From Actinomadura sp. K4S16 (GTDB taxonomy: Bacteria > Actinomycetota > Actinomycetes > Streptosporangiales > Streptosporangiaceae), in contig NZ_BDDE01000022.1 in NCBI RefSeq assembly GCF_008327685.1, positions 1-64,000 on the forward strand: DNA of 64,000 nt. Reading direction: 5' to 3'. The translations under genes were made by a program, and so were the position numbers. The notes below the pieces were generated by a model that saw nothing but the letters and a program-made list of their open reading frames with translations, did no database searches and had not been told where the DNA came from. Positions 26,080-34,993 of this stretch are shown here, piece after piece. Numbering within the stretch: the stretch's first letter is position 1; each line of letters opens with the position of its first letter.

Positions 26080-27170
26080 TGCTGTCCCTCCGCCGTCCTC
26101 AGCACGACCGGGCCGCGGGGCATCCCGCAGCGCCGCTCGCATCCCGCCCAGTGGACGGGGGTCTCGGGTGCGCGGCCCAGGCCGTCCACGAAGCGCCGCG
26201 CCTCGCCCTGCACGTCGCCGCGCGACTTCGCGCACCCGGGGCTCCCGGTGCAGGCCGTCACGCCCACCCACGGCGACGCGGGGTCGGTCGCGAAGCCCGC
26301 AGCCGCGAGCGCCTCCGCCGCGCGGCCCGCCTCGTCGCGGTCCAGGTCGCGCAGCACGACGCTCCGCCACGGCGTCACCCGCACCTCGTCCGTGACCTCG
26401 CTGAGCGCCTCGGCCTCCGCGCCGGACAGCCGGCCGAGCGGGGGCACGGCCTCCAGCGCGACGAGCCCGTCCCGCTGCGCGATGGGCCCGGCGTGCGGCG
26501 GGGCGGGGTCCGGGCGCGGTTGCGTCTCCCGCACGGCCGCGGCCAGCCGCTCCGCGACGCGGCGGACGCCGTCCGGCACCTCGGCGAGCCGCCAGGCGTC
26601 CCCCCGGATCTCCAGGAACGCCTCCGCCGCCGCGAGCAGCGCCGCGACGGGGTCGCCGGAGACGGGGCCGAGCCGCGTTCCGGCCAGCAGGAGGCCGCTG
26701 GGGGTGTGCGCCGCGTCGGCCTCCAGCGCGGCCGTGTCGCCGGTGCCGTCGTCGAGCGCGAACAGGAACCGGCCCGGCAGCCGGGCCAGCCCCGGACGCC
26801 CGCGGAGCGCCTCGTCCAGCGCCGTGACCAGCGGGTCCGTCGCGAGGGCGCCGCGCGGGCCGCGCCCGCCGAGCGGGGACGCGACGATGTTGCGCACCCG
26901 CTCGTGCGTCGCCGACGGGAGCAGCCCGGCCGCCTCCAGCCGGGCCGCGAGGGCCGCCGGATCGCGGACGCCGCGCACCTGGAGGTTGCCGCGGGACGTG
27001 AGTTCGATCACGTCCCGCCCCAGCTCGCGGGCGGCGGCGCCGAGCACCGCGAGCTGCGCGGCGGACACCGCGCCGCCCGGGACGCGGACGCGCGCCAGCG
27101 GCCCGTCGGCGGCGTCGTGGGTGCGCAGCGCCCCGGGGCACGCGTCGGCGCGGGCTCTGACATTCGGCAC
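26076..27170 (-). CDS. cobG: Precorrin-3B synthase
   Basis: A 364-residue CobG of the nitrite/sulfite reductase-like fold. Duplicated ferredoxin-like halves are visible (ELTSRGNLQVRGV; GLVALEAVPPLGRLSGAEAE). The Fe-S cysteines lie in ACTGSPGCAKSRGDV and WAGCERRCGMPRG. It is the oxygen-dependent monooxygenase of ring contraction, the hallmark of the aerobic route. The start is taken as GTG 27170, giving PNVRARADACPGALRTH, which matches the family. No Shine-Dalgarno precedes it, and TAACAT lies seven bases upstream, so a leaderless transcript is possible. It is divergent from the riboswitch-controlled cobN. Confidence 0.9.
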   Translation of the reverse strand: MPNVRARADACPGALRTHDAADGPLARVRVPGGAVSAAQLAVLGAAARELGRDVIELTSRGNLQVRGVRDPAALAARLEAAGLLPSATHERVRNIVASPLGGRGPRGALATDPLVTALDEALRGRPGLARLPGRFLFALDDGTGDTAALEADAAHTPSGLLLAGTRLGPVSGDPVAALLAAAEAFLEIRGDAWRLAEVPDGVRRVAERLAAAVRETQPRPDPAPPHAGPIAQRDGLVALEAVPPLGRLSGAEAEALSEVTDEVRVTPWRSVVLRDLDRDEAGRAAEALAAAGFATDPASPWVGVTACTGSPGCAKSRGDVQGEARRFVDGLGRAPETPVHWAGCERRCGMPRGPVVLRTAEGQQ

Positions 27171-27191
27171 GGGGAGGATGTTAACCACAGT

Positions 27192-27219
27192 TTGCAGGGC
27201 GACCGCGCTGCCGTACTCT
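27192..27219 (+). promoter_or_regulatory. Promoter of the riboswitch-cobN transcript
   Basis: The -35 TTGCAG (27192-27197), 16-base spacer and -10 TACTCT (27214-27219) place the start near 27226, at the 5' edge of the cobalamin riboswitch. It faces away from cobG, whose start is only 22 bases from the -35 box. Confidence 0.5.
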
Positions 27220-27220
27220 T

Positions 27221-27385
27221 CTGCCCAGGCGATGGCAATGGGAGGAAGCCGGTGCGAATCCGGCGCGGTCCCGCCACTGTGACCGGGGAGCGAACCCCGC
27301 TGTAGGCCACTGTCCGCGAGGACGGGAAGGCCGGGGCGAGCGTCGATCCGGGAGCCAGGAGACTCCTGCCGTCGCGACAACCCGC
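27221..27385 (+). promoter_or_regulatory. Cobalamin riboswitch upstream of cobN
   Basis: The conserved aptamer core is visible: GGGAGGAAGCCGGTGCGAAT followed by CCGGCGCGGTCCCGCCACTG (the B12 box) around 27240-27281, then GGAGCCAGGAGACTCCTGCC at 27351-27370. A GGGGCGAGGACCCC region and GGGGGAGG, the ribosome-binding site of cobN, follow, so control is probably at translation initiation. Adenosylcobalamin binding would shut off cobalt chelation when the vitamin is plentiful. Confidence 0.93.
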
Positions 27386-27419
27386 TACCGGGGCGAGGAC
27401 CCCAGGGGGAGGATGCTCC

Positions 27420-30400
27420 GTGTCCGAGCACGGCCGCACGGTCCTGCTGCTGTCGACGTCCGACACCGACCTGCTGAGCGCCCGGGCGTCCGGCGCCGAC
27501 TACCGCCTGGGCAACCCGGCGCGGCTCACCGCCGAGGACCTCCCGGACCTGACCGACGGCGCCGACCTCGTCGTGGTGCGGCTGCTCGGCGGGCGCCGCG
27601 CCTGGGAGGACGGCCTCGACGCGCTGCTCGCGGGCCCGCGCCCGGTCGTCGTCCTCGGCGGCGAGCAGGCGCCCGACGCCGAGCTGATGGAGCTGTCCAC
27701 GGTCAGCGGCGGCGCGTGCGCCGAGGCGCACGCCTACCTCGCCCACGGCGGCCCCGCCAACCTCGCCGAACTGCACGCGTTCCTGTCCGACACCGTGCTG
27801 CTGACCGGGCGCGGCTTCGCGCCGCCGGCCCCGGCGCCGGCCTGGGGGCGGCTCGACCGCGCCGCCCGCGACGGCGCCGGGCCCGTGGTCGGCGTGCTCT
27901 ACTACCGCGCCCACCACATGGCGGGCAACACCGCGTTCGTCGAGGCGCTGTGCACGGCCGTCGAGGACGCGGGCGGGCGCGCCATGCCGGTGTTCTGCTC
28001 GTCGCTGCGCACCGCCGAGCCCGAGCTGCTCGACACGCTGCGCCGGGCGGACGCGCTGGTGGTGACCGTGCTCGCGGCGGGCGGGTCGCGGCCCGCGACG
28101 GCCGGGGCGGGCGGCGACGACGAGGCGTGGGACGTGGGCGCCCTCGCCGCGCTGGACGTCCCGATTCTCCAGGGCCTCTGCCTCACCACGAGTCGGGCCG
28201 CCTGGGAGGCCAGCGACGACGGGCTGTCCCCGCTGGACGCGGCGTCGCAGGTCGCGATCCCCGAGTTCGACGGCCGGATCATCACGGTCCCGTTCTCGTT
28301 CAAGGAGGTCGACGAGGACGGGCTCACCGTCTACGCGGCCGACCCCGAGCGGGCCGCGCGGGTCGCCGGCATCGCCGTCCGGCACGCCGGGCTCCGGCAC
28401 ACCCCCGCCGCCGAGCGCCGCGTCGTGGTGATGCTGTCGGCGTACCCGACCAAGCACGCCCGCGTCGGGAACGCCGTCGGCCTCGACACCCCGGCCAGCA
28501 CCGTCCGGCTGCTCGCCCGGCTCCGCGACGCGGGCTACGACCTGGGCGAGGGCTTCCCCGGCGTCGACGAGCAGGACGGCGACGCCCTCGTCCACGCGCT
28601 CATCGCGGCGGGCGGCCAGGACGAGGACTGGCTCACCGAGGAGCAGCTCGCGGGCAACCCCGTGCGCATCTCCGCCGCGGCCTACGAGCGCTGGTACCGC
28701 ACCCTGCCCGCCGACCTGCGCGAAGGCATGGAGCGGCACTGGGGCCCGCCGCCCGGGGAGCTGTTCGTCCAGGACGGCGGCATCGTCCTCGCCGCCCTGC
28801 GCGCCGGCAACGCCGTCGTCATGGTGCAGCCGCCGCGCGGCTTCGGCCAGAACCCCATCGCGATCTACCACGACCCCGACCTGCCGCCCAGCCACCACTA
28901 CCTGGCCGCGTACCGGTGGCTGTCGGACGAGTTCGGCGCGCACGCGATCGTCCACGTCGGCAAGCACGGCAACCTGGAGTGGCTGCCGGGCAAGGCGGCG
29001 GGCATGTCGGCCTCGTGCGGCACCGACGCTGCGCTCGGCGACGTCCCGCTGGTCTACCCGTTCCTCGTCAACGACCCCGGCGAGGGCACGCAGGCCAAAC
29101 GCCGCGCGCACGCCGTCCTCGTGGACCACATGGTCCCGCCGATGGCCCGCGCCGAGACCTACGGCGACATCGCCCGCCTCGAACAGCTCCTCGACGAGCA
29201 CGCGACGATCGCCGCGATGGACCCGGCGAAGCTGCCCGCGATCCGCGCCCAGATCTGGACGCTCATCCAGGCCGCCAAGCTCGACCACGACCTCGGCCTG
29301 GACGACCGCCCGCACGACACCGAGTTCGACGACTTCCTCCTGCACGTCGACGGGTGGCTGTGCGAGGTGAAGGACGCGCAGATCCGCGACGGCCTGCACG
29401 TCCTCGGCCAGGCGCCCGCCGGCGCCACCCGCGTCGACCTCGTGCTGGCCATGCTCCGCGCGCGCCAGATTTGGTCGGGGCGCGAGACGCTGCCCGGCCT
29501 GCGGGAGGCGCTCGGCCTCAGCGAGGACGGCGGCGAAGGCCGCGCCGACGTGGACGCCGCCGAGACCGCCGCCCGCGCCCTCGTCCAGGCCATGGAGGAC
29601 GCCGGCTGGGAGGCGGACGCCGCCCGCGAGGTCGCCGGGGACGTCCCGGCGGACCGCCGCGACGCGGTGGCGCGGGTCCTGGAGTTCGCCGCCGCCGAGA
29701 TCGTCCCGCGCCTGGCCCGGACGACCGACGAACTCGACCACGTCCTGCACGCCTTGGACGGCGGCTACATTCCGGCGGGACCGAGCGGGTCGCCGCTGCG
29801 CGGCCTCGTCAACGTCCTGCCGACCGGCCGCAACTTCTACTCGGTCGACCCGCGCGCCGTCCCGAGCCGCCTCGCCTGGGAGACCGGGCAGGCGATGGCC
29901 GACTCGCTCCTGGAGCGCTACCGCGCCGACCACGGGGAGTGGCCGCGCTCGGTCGGGCTGTCGGTGTGGGGGACGAGCGCGATGCGCACGGCGGGCGACG
30001 ACGTGGCCGAGGTCCTCGCGCTGCTCGGCGTCCGCCCCGCCTGGGACGAGGCGTCCCGCCGCGTCACGGCGCTGGAGCCGGTCCCGCTCGCCGAGCTGGG
30101 CCGGCCGCGCATCGACGTGACCGTCCGCATCAGCGGCTTCTTCCGCGACGCGTTCCCGCACGTCGTCGCCATGCTGGACGACGCCGTCCGGCTCGTCGCC
30201 GGGCTGGACGAACCGGACGCCGACAATTACGTCCGCGCGCATGTGCGGGCCGACCGGGAGCGGCACGGCGACGAGCGCCGCGCCACGATGCGCGTGTTCG
30301 GGTCCGCGCCGGGCGCCTATGGGGCCGGGCTGCTGCCGCTCATCGACAGCCGCAACTGGCGCGACGACGCCGACCTCGCGGAGGTGTACGCGGTGTGGGG

Positions 30401-31016
30401 CGGCCACGCCTACGGCCGCGACCTCGACGGCGTGCCCGCCCGCGCCGACATGGAGAGCGCCTACCGGCGGATCGCCGTCGCCGCCAAGAACGTCGACACC
30501 CGCGAGCACGACATCGCCGACTCCGACGACTACTTCCAGTACCACGGCGGCATGATCGCCACCGTCCGCGCGCTGACCGGCCGGGCGCCGGAGGCCTACG
30601 TCGGCGACAGCACCCGCCCGGACGCCGTCCGCACCCGCACCCTCTCGGAGGAGACCGCGCGGATCTTCCGGGCCCGCGTCGTCAACCCGCGGTGGCTGGC
30701 GGCGATGCGCCGACACGGCTACAAGGGCGCGTTCGAACTGGCCGCGACCGTGGACTACCTGTTCGGCTACGACGCCACCACCGGCGTCATGGCCGACTGG
30801 ATGTACGACCGGCTCACCGCCGCCTACGTCCTGGACGAGGAGAACCGCGCGTTCATGGCGGAGTCGAACCCGTGGGCGCTGCACGGCATCGCCGAGCGGC
30901 TGCTGGAGGCGGCCGAACGCGGCATGTGGGAGCACCCCGACCCGGAGATCCTCCAAGGGCTGCAGGAGGTCTACCTCAAGGCGGAGGGCGACCTGGAGGA
31001 CGACACCAGCCGCTGA
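27420..31016 (+). CDS. cobN: Cobaltochelatase subunit CobN
   Basis: A 1198-residue CobN/BchH-type large chelatase subunit. The catalytic block HVGKHGNLEWLPGKAAGMSA lies near residue 520, after QPPRGFGQNPIAIYHDPDLP. NVLPTGRNFYSVDPRAVPSR and the C-terminal YLFGYDATTGVMADWMYDRL are also typical. It inserts Co(II) into hydrogenobyrinic acid a,c-diamide, driven by an AAA+ partner, here most likely the ChlI-ChlD fusion at 32.9-35.0 kb. GTG 27420 has GGAGG seven bases upstream, next to the riboswitch. Its last 46 bases overlap the convergent cobB gene. Confidence 0.96.
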   Translation: MSEHGRTVLLLSTSDTDLLSARASGADYRLGNPARLTAEDLPDLTDGADLVVVRLLGGRRAWEDGLDALLAGPRPVVVLGGEQAPDAELMELSTVSGGACAEAHAYLAHGGPANLAELHAFLSDTVLLTGRGFAPPAPAPAWGRLDRAARDGAGPVVGVLYYRAHHMAGNTAFVEALCTAVEDAGGRAMPVFCSSLRTAEPELLDTLRRADALVVTVLAAGGSRPATAGAGGDDEAWDVGALAALDVPILQGLCLTTSRAAWEASDDGLSPLDAASQVAIPEFDGRIITVPFSFKEVDEDGLTVYAADPERAARVAGIAVRHAGLRHTPAAERRVVVMLSAYPTKHARVGNAVGLDTPASTVRLLARLRDAGYDLGEGFPGVDEQDGDALVHALIAAGGQDEDWLTEEQLAGNPVRISAAAYERWYRTLPADLREGMERHWGPPPGELFVQDGGIVLAALRAGNAVVMVQPPRGFGQNPIAIYHDPDLPPSHHYLAAYRWLSDEFGAHAIVHVGKHGNLEWLPGKAAGMSASCGTDAALGDVPLVYPFLVNDPGEGTQAKRRAHAVLVDHMVPPMARAETYGDIARLEQLLDEHATIAAMDPAKLPAIRAQIWTLIQAAKLDHDLGLDDRPHDTEFDDFLLHVDGWLCEVKDAQIRDGLHVLGQAPAGATRVDLVLAMLRARQIWSGRETLPGLREALGLSEDGGEGRADVDAAETAARALVQAMEDAGWEADAAREVAGDVPADRRDAVARVLEFAAAEIVPRLARTTDELDHVLHALDGGYIPAGPSGSPLRGLVNVLPTGRNFYSVDPRAVPSRLAWETGQAMADSLLERYRADHGEWPRSVGLSVWGTSAMRTAGDDVAEVLALLGVRPAWDEASRRVTALEPVPLAELGRPRIDVTVRISGFFRDAFPHVVAMLDDAVRLVAGLDEPDADNYVRAHVRADRERHGDERRATMRVFGSAPGAYGAGLLPLIDSRNWRDDADLAEVYAVWGGHAYGRDLDGVPARADMESAYRRIAVAAKNVDTREHDIADSDDYFQYHGGMIATVRALTGRAPEAYVGDSTRPDAVRTRTLSEETARIFRARVVNPRWLAAMRRHGYKGAFELAATVDYLFGYDATTGVMADWMYDRLTAAYVLDEENRAFMAESNPWALHGIAERLLEAAERGMWEHPDPEILQGLQEVYLKAEGDLEDDTSR

Positions 31017-32302
31017 GCCGCCTCCGGGGAACCCGCCCAGTGGAGGTGCAGGTACGAGGCGGTGATCCGCTCGTCGCCGTAGCCGTCGCGGCCGTCCCGC
31101 CACCGGAACAGCGGCCCGGCCTCCGTGTCCAGCGCGGTCCGGTGGAACTCGTGCCCGCGGAACCGCTCGCCCGGACGGGTCAGCGGCGACTCCGCCACCG
31201 CGACCGCCTCCCGGTAGCCGAGCGTCAGCCGGGACGTCATCCGCGCCCGTCCCGGCACCCGCCCGCACATCGCCCGGCCGTCGAGTTCCTCGCACAGATA
31301 AAGGAGCCCCGCGCACTCGGCGGCGATCGGGCCGGGGAACGCCGCCACCTCCGCGAGCATCGGCGCGTTGGCGGCCAGTTCGGCGGCGTGCACCTCCGGG
31401 AAGCCGCCGCCGACGACGAGCGCGCCGGCCCCGTCCGGCAGGGCCTCGTCGCGCAGCGGGTCGAAGACGGCCACCTCGGCGCCCGCCGCGCGCAGCAGCT
31501 CCACGTGCTCGGCATAGGAGAAGGTGAACGCCGCCCCGCCCGCCACCGCGACGACCGGGCCGCCCTCGACCGGCGTCACATGCTCCGACGGGTCCCAGGC
31601 GGGCCCCGGCAGCGGGGGAGCGGTGGCCGCCAGCCGGAGCAGGGCGTCCAGGTCGCAGGAGTGCTCCACCAGCGCGCCGAGCCGCTCCACCGCCCGGACG
31701 GCCTCCGCGCCCCGCTCGGCCGCCGGGATGAGCCCGAGGTGGCGGGACGGGGTGGCGACCGCGTCGTCCCGCCGGATCGCGCCGAGCACCGGCACGCCCG
31801 TCGCCTCCAGGGCGCTCCGGCACAGCTCCTCGTGCCGCTGCGAGCCCACCCGGTTCAGGACGACGCCGCCGATCCGCACGCCCGGCTCGAACGTCGCGAA
31901 CCCGTGCACGAGCGCCGCGACCGACCGGCTCTGCCGCGCGGCGTCCACGACCAGCACCACCGGCGCCGCGAGCAGCTCCGCGACATGCGCCGTGGAGGCG
32001 AACCCCGTGTCGCCCTGCCCGTCGAACAGGCCCATCACGCCCTCGACCACCGCCACGTCGCAGCCGGCGGCGCCGTGCAGGAACAGCGGCGCCACCCGCT
32101 CCTCGCCCGCGAGCCACGGGTCGAGGTTGCGGCCCGGCCGCCCCGCCGCGAGGGCGTGGTAGCCGGGGTCGATGTAGTCGGGGCCGACCTTGTGCGGCGA
32201 CACCGCCAGGCCGCGCGCCCGCAGCGCCGCCATCAGCCCGGTCGCCACGGTCGTCTTGCCGCTGCCGGACGCCGGCGCGGCCACGACCAGCCGGGGGATC
32301 AC
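30971..32302 (-). CDS. cobB: Cobyrinate (hydrogenobyrinate) a,c-diamide synthase
   Basis: A 443-residue CobB/CbiA. The N-terminal P-loop is APASGSGKTTVATGLMAALR; KVGPDYIDPGYH and VVEGVMGLFDG follow in the synthetase domain. The C-terminal glutaminase domain (class I triad type) has the nucleophile cysteine in IAAECAGLLYLCEEL and ends YLHLHWAGSPE. It amidates the a and c side chains using glutamine and ATP before cobalt insertion. GTG 32302 overlaps the cobO stop (GTGA). Its 3' end overlaps that of cobN by 46 bases in the opposite direction. Confidence 0.95.
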   Translation of the reverse strand: MIPRLVVAAPASGSGKTTVATGLMAALRARGLAVSPHKVGPDYIDPGYHALAAGRPGRNLDPWLAGEERVAPLFLHGAAGCDVAVVEGVMGLFDGQGDTGFASTAHVAELLAAPVVLVVDAARQSRSVAALVHGFATFEPGVRIGGVVLNRVGSQRHEELCRSALEATGVPVLGAIRRDDAVATPSRHLGLIPAAERGAEAVRAVERLGALVEHSCDLDALLRLAATAPPLPGPAWDPSEHVTPVEGGPVVAVAGGAAFTFSYAEHVELLRAAGAEVAVFDPLRDEALPDGAGALVVGGGFPEVHAAELAANAPMLAEVAAFPGPIAAECAGLLYLCEELDGRAMCGRVPGRARMTSRLTLGYREAVAVAESPLTRPGERFRGHEFHRTALDTEAGPLFRWRDGRDGYGDERITASYLHLHWAGSPEAAQRLVSSSRSPSALR

Positions 32303-32901
32303 CACTCGATGCCCCGCTGCCCCTTCTGCCCGGCGTCCATCGGATGCCGGACCTTGCCCATCTCCGTCACCAGGTCGGCGGCCTCGACCAGCCGCGCGGG
32401 CGCGTGCCGCCCGGTGACGACGACGTGCTGGGTCCCGGGGCGCGCGGTGAGGGTCTCGACCACGTCGTCCAGGTCGAGCCAGCCCCACTTGAGCGGGTAG
32501 GTGAACTCGTCGAGCACATAGAAACGGTACGTCTCGGCGGCCAGGTCCCGCTTGATCTGCGCCCAGCCCTCGCGGGCATCCGCCGCGTGGTCCTCCTCGG
32601 TGCCGGGGCGCTGGATCCACGACCAGCCCTCGCCCATCTTGTGCCAGGCGACCGGGCCGCCCTCGCCGCTCGCCCCGAGCACCCGCAGCGCGCGCTCCTC
32701 GCCGATGCGCCACTTCGCCGACTTCACGAACTGGAACACCCCGATCGGCCAGCCCTGGTTCCACGCCCGCAGCGCCATCCCGAACGCCGCCGTCGACTTC
32801 CCCTTCCCCGGGCCGGTGTGGACCATCAGCAGTGGCCGGTTGCGGCGCTGCCGGGTGGTGAGGCCGTCGTCGGGGACGGACACGGGCTTTCCCTGGGGCA
32901 T
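32299..32901 (-). CDS. cobO: Cob(I)yrinic acid a,c-diamide adenosyltransferase
   Basis: A 200-residue CobO/BtuR-type adenosyltransferase. The modified P-loop is VHTGPGKGKSTAAFGMALRA; IGVFQFVKSAKWRIGEE, YVLDEFTYPLKWGWLD and VVVTGRHAPARLVEAADLVT are family blocks. It transfers the adenosyl group of ATP to the Co(I) corrinoid. ATG 32901 lies one base after the chelatase fusion stop (TGAgATG), and its own stop overlaps cobB. It belongs to the operon starting at cbtB, so it is probably under the riboswitch at 36.6 kb. Confidence 0.96.
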   Translation of the reverse strand: MPQGKPVSVPDDGLTTRQRRNRPLLMVHTGPGKGKSTAAFGMALRAWNQGWPIGVFQFVKSAKWRIGEERALRVLGASGEGGPVAWHKMGEGWSWIQRPGTEEDHAADAREGWAQIKRDLAAETYRFYVLDEFTYPLKWGWLDLDDVVETLTARPGTQHVVVTGRHAPARLVEAADLVTEMGKVRHPMDAGQKGQRGIEW

Positions 32902-32902
32902 C

Positions 32903-34993
32903 TCAGGCCGCCTTTCCTGCGTCGCGCCCGCGGTGGGCGCGCACGATCCCGTCGAGGTCGCCGAGCGGGACGAGCCGCGCCCCGAGCCGGGCCGCGAGCC
33001 GTCCCGCCAGGCCGAGCCTGACCGGACCGTCCTCGCAGTCCACGACGATCCCGGCCGTGCCCGCCAGCAGCCCGGCGGCCCGGTCGACGTCGCCGCCCGC
33101 GGTCGCGCGCCCGTCGGTGACGACCACGAGCAGCGGGCGCCGCGCCGGGTCGCGCAGCCGCTCGGCGCGCAGCACCTCGGCGGCGCGGGCGAGCCCGGCG
33201 GCGAGCGGCGTGCGGCCCCCGGTGGCCAGGGCCCGCAGCCGCGCCGCGCCCGCCTCGACCGACGACGTCGGCGGCAGGACGAGGTCGGCGGCGCGCCCCC
33301 GGAAGGTGATCAGGCCGACCTTGTCGCGGCGCTGGTAGGCGTCCAGCAGCAGGCTCAGCACGGCCGTCTTCACCGTCTCCATGCGGCGGCGCGCGGCCAT
33401 CGAGCCGCTGGCGTCCACGACGAACAGCACCAGGTTGCCCTCGCGGCCCTCGCGGACCGCCTCCCGCAGGTCGTCCGGGCGCAGCACCAGGCCCGCGCCG
33501 GACCGGCCGCGCGCCCGCTGCCGCGGTGCGGCGGCCAGCAGCGTCGCCACCACGTGGGGGTCGCGGACCTTCGCCGCCGGACGGCGCGCCCCGGTGACCC
33601 GGCCCCGGGCCGTCCGCGACCGCGACCGCCGTCCCGCGGAGCCCTCGCCCACGCCCGGCACCTCCAGCAGCGGCACCGCGTGCGGCGCCGCGACCGAGGC
33701 GACCCGCTCGCCGCCCCCGCCGCCGGACCGCTCCTCCTGCGCCAGGTCCGCGTCCTGCGACGGGCCCCTGTTCTGCGACAGGCCCGCGTCATCTGACGAG
33801 CCTGCGTTCCGCTCGGGGCTCGCGTCCCGTGACGGGCTCGCGCTCTGCTCCCGGCTCGCGTTCTGCTCCCTGTTCGTGTCCTGCTCCGGGCTTGGGTTCT
33901 GCGACGGGCCCTGCCCTCCGCCCTGCGGAGGGGAAGAGGGCTCGCCGCCGCCTCCGCCGTCCGGGGGAGGGTCGTCGCCGGGGGAGGTGCTGTCGAGCAG
34001 CTCGTCGAGCAGCGACTCGTCCAGGCCCGGCGCGTCGAACGGGTCCCGCCGGCGCCGGTGCGGCAGCGACAGCCGGGCCGCCGCGCGCACGTCCTCGGCC
34101 GTCACCTCGTCTCGCCCCCGCCACGCGGCGTGCGCGAGCGCGGCGTTCGCCGTGACGAGGTCGGCGCGCAGACCGTCGACCTCGAAGCCCGCGCACACGG
34201 CCGCGATCTGCTCCAGCCGCTCGTCCGGCAGCCGGACCCCGGTGAGCCTCTCCCGCGCGGCCGCGATGCGCCCCGCCAGTTCGGCCTCGGCGTCCCGCCA
34301 GCGCGCGGCGAACGCGGCGGGGTCGGCCTCGAAGGCCAGCCGGCGCCGGACGACCTCGGCCCGCTCCCGCGGGTCCCGCGACGCCCGCACCTCGACCGTC
34401 AGCCCGAAGCGGTCGAGGAGCTGGGGACGCAGCTCGCCCTCCTCGGGGTTCATCGTCCCGACCAGCAGGAACCGGGCCGCGTGCCGCACCGACACCGACT
34501 CGCGCTCCACGTAGCAGGTGCCGAGCGCGGCGGCGTCCAGCAGCAGGTCGACCAGGTGGTCGTGCAGCAGGTTCACCTCGTCCACGTACAGGACGCCGCG
34601 GTGGGCCGCCGCGAGCAGGCCCGGCTCGAACGCCTTGACGCCCTCGGTCAGGGCCCGCTCGACGTCCAGCGACCCGGCGAGCCGGTCCTCCGAGGCGCCC
34701 ACCGGCAGCTCCACCAGCGCGGACGGCCGGCGTTCGGCCGGTCCGCCCGGCTCGTGCGGGCCGTCCGGGCAGGACGGGTCGGGCGCCGCCGGGTCGCACG
34801 CGAACCGGCAGCCCGCCACCGTGTCCACGGCGGGGAGCTGCCCGGCGAGGGCCCGCACGATCGTCGACTTGGCCGTGCCCTTCTCACCGCGCACCAGCAC
34901 ACCCCCCACCCGCGGCGAGACGGCGTTGAGCAGCAGCGCCAGCTTCAGGTCGTCCAGCCCGACGACGGCGCTGAACGGATAGGCGACGTTCAC
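32903..34993 (-). CDS. Chelatase AAA/VWA fusion (ChlI-ChlD/CobD-like), probable CobN partner
   Basis: A 696-residue fusion. Residues 1-320 are a magnesium-chelatase ChlI-type AAA+ domain with Walker A GEKGTAKST (36-44) and Walker B LYVDEVN (135-141). Residues 338-428 are a low-complexity linker rich in Ser, Gln, Asn, Asp and Gly. A C-terminal VWA domain follows, with an intact MIDAS DASGS (527-531). It should act as both the ATPase and the MIDAS bridge for CobN, replacing CobS/CobT. GTG 34993 overlaps the preceding phosphatase stop and has GGAAGG upstream. It lies one base from cobO. Confidence 0.92.
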   Translation of the reverse strand: MNVAYPFSAVVGLDDLKLALLLNAVSPRVGGVLVRGEKGTAKSTIVRALAGQLPAVDTVAGCRFACDPAAPDPSCPDGPHEPGGPAERRPSALVELPVGASEDRLAGSLDVERALTEGVKAFEPGLLAAAHRGVLYVDEVNLLHDHLVDLLLDAAALGTCYVERESVSVRHAARFLLVGTMNPEEGELRPQLLDRFGLTVEVRASRDPRERAEVVRRRLAFEADPAAFAARWRDAEAELAGRIAAARERLTGVRLPDERLEQIAAVCAGFEVDGLRADLVTANAALAHAAWRGRDEVTAEDVRAAARLSLPHRRRRDPFDAPGLDESLLDELLDSTSPGDDPPPDGGGGGEPSSPPQGGGQGPSQNPSPEQDTNREQNASREQSASPSRDASPERNAGSSDDAGLSQNRGPSQDADLAQEERSGGGGGERVASVAAPHAVPLLEVPGVGEGSAGRRSRSRTARGRVTGARRPAAKVRDPHVVATLLAAAPRQRARGRSGAGLVLRPDDLREAVREGREGNLVLFVVDASGSMAARRRMETVKTAVLSLLLDAYQRRDKVGLITFRGRAADLVLPPTSSVEAGAARLRALATGGRTPLAAGLARAAEVLRAERLRDPARRPLLVVVTDGRATAGGDVDRAAGLLAGTAGIVVDCEDGPVRLGLAGRLAARLGARLVPLGDLDGIVRAHRGRDAGKAA
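33734..33910 (-). repeat. Degenerate repeats coding the chelatase linker
   Basis: This DNA codes for residues 362-420 of the chelatase fusion. It is made of imperfect copies of a short unit reading roughly S-P-[ED]-[RQ]-[ND]-[TA] (for example SPEQDT, SPSRDA, SPERNA). The DNA repeats GGGCTCGCGTC-like words. Length variation between strains would be expected. Confidence 0.55.

Noticed and set aside
26076..32117. 2013-codon minus-strand open frame
   Set aside because: Only its last 365 codons are real (cobG). The rest is the antisense of cobN, kept open by high GC; the composition is Arg/Gly/Val/Asp-rich shadow.
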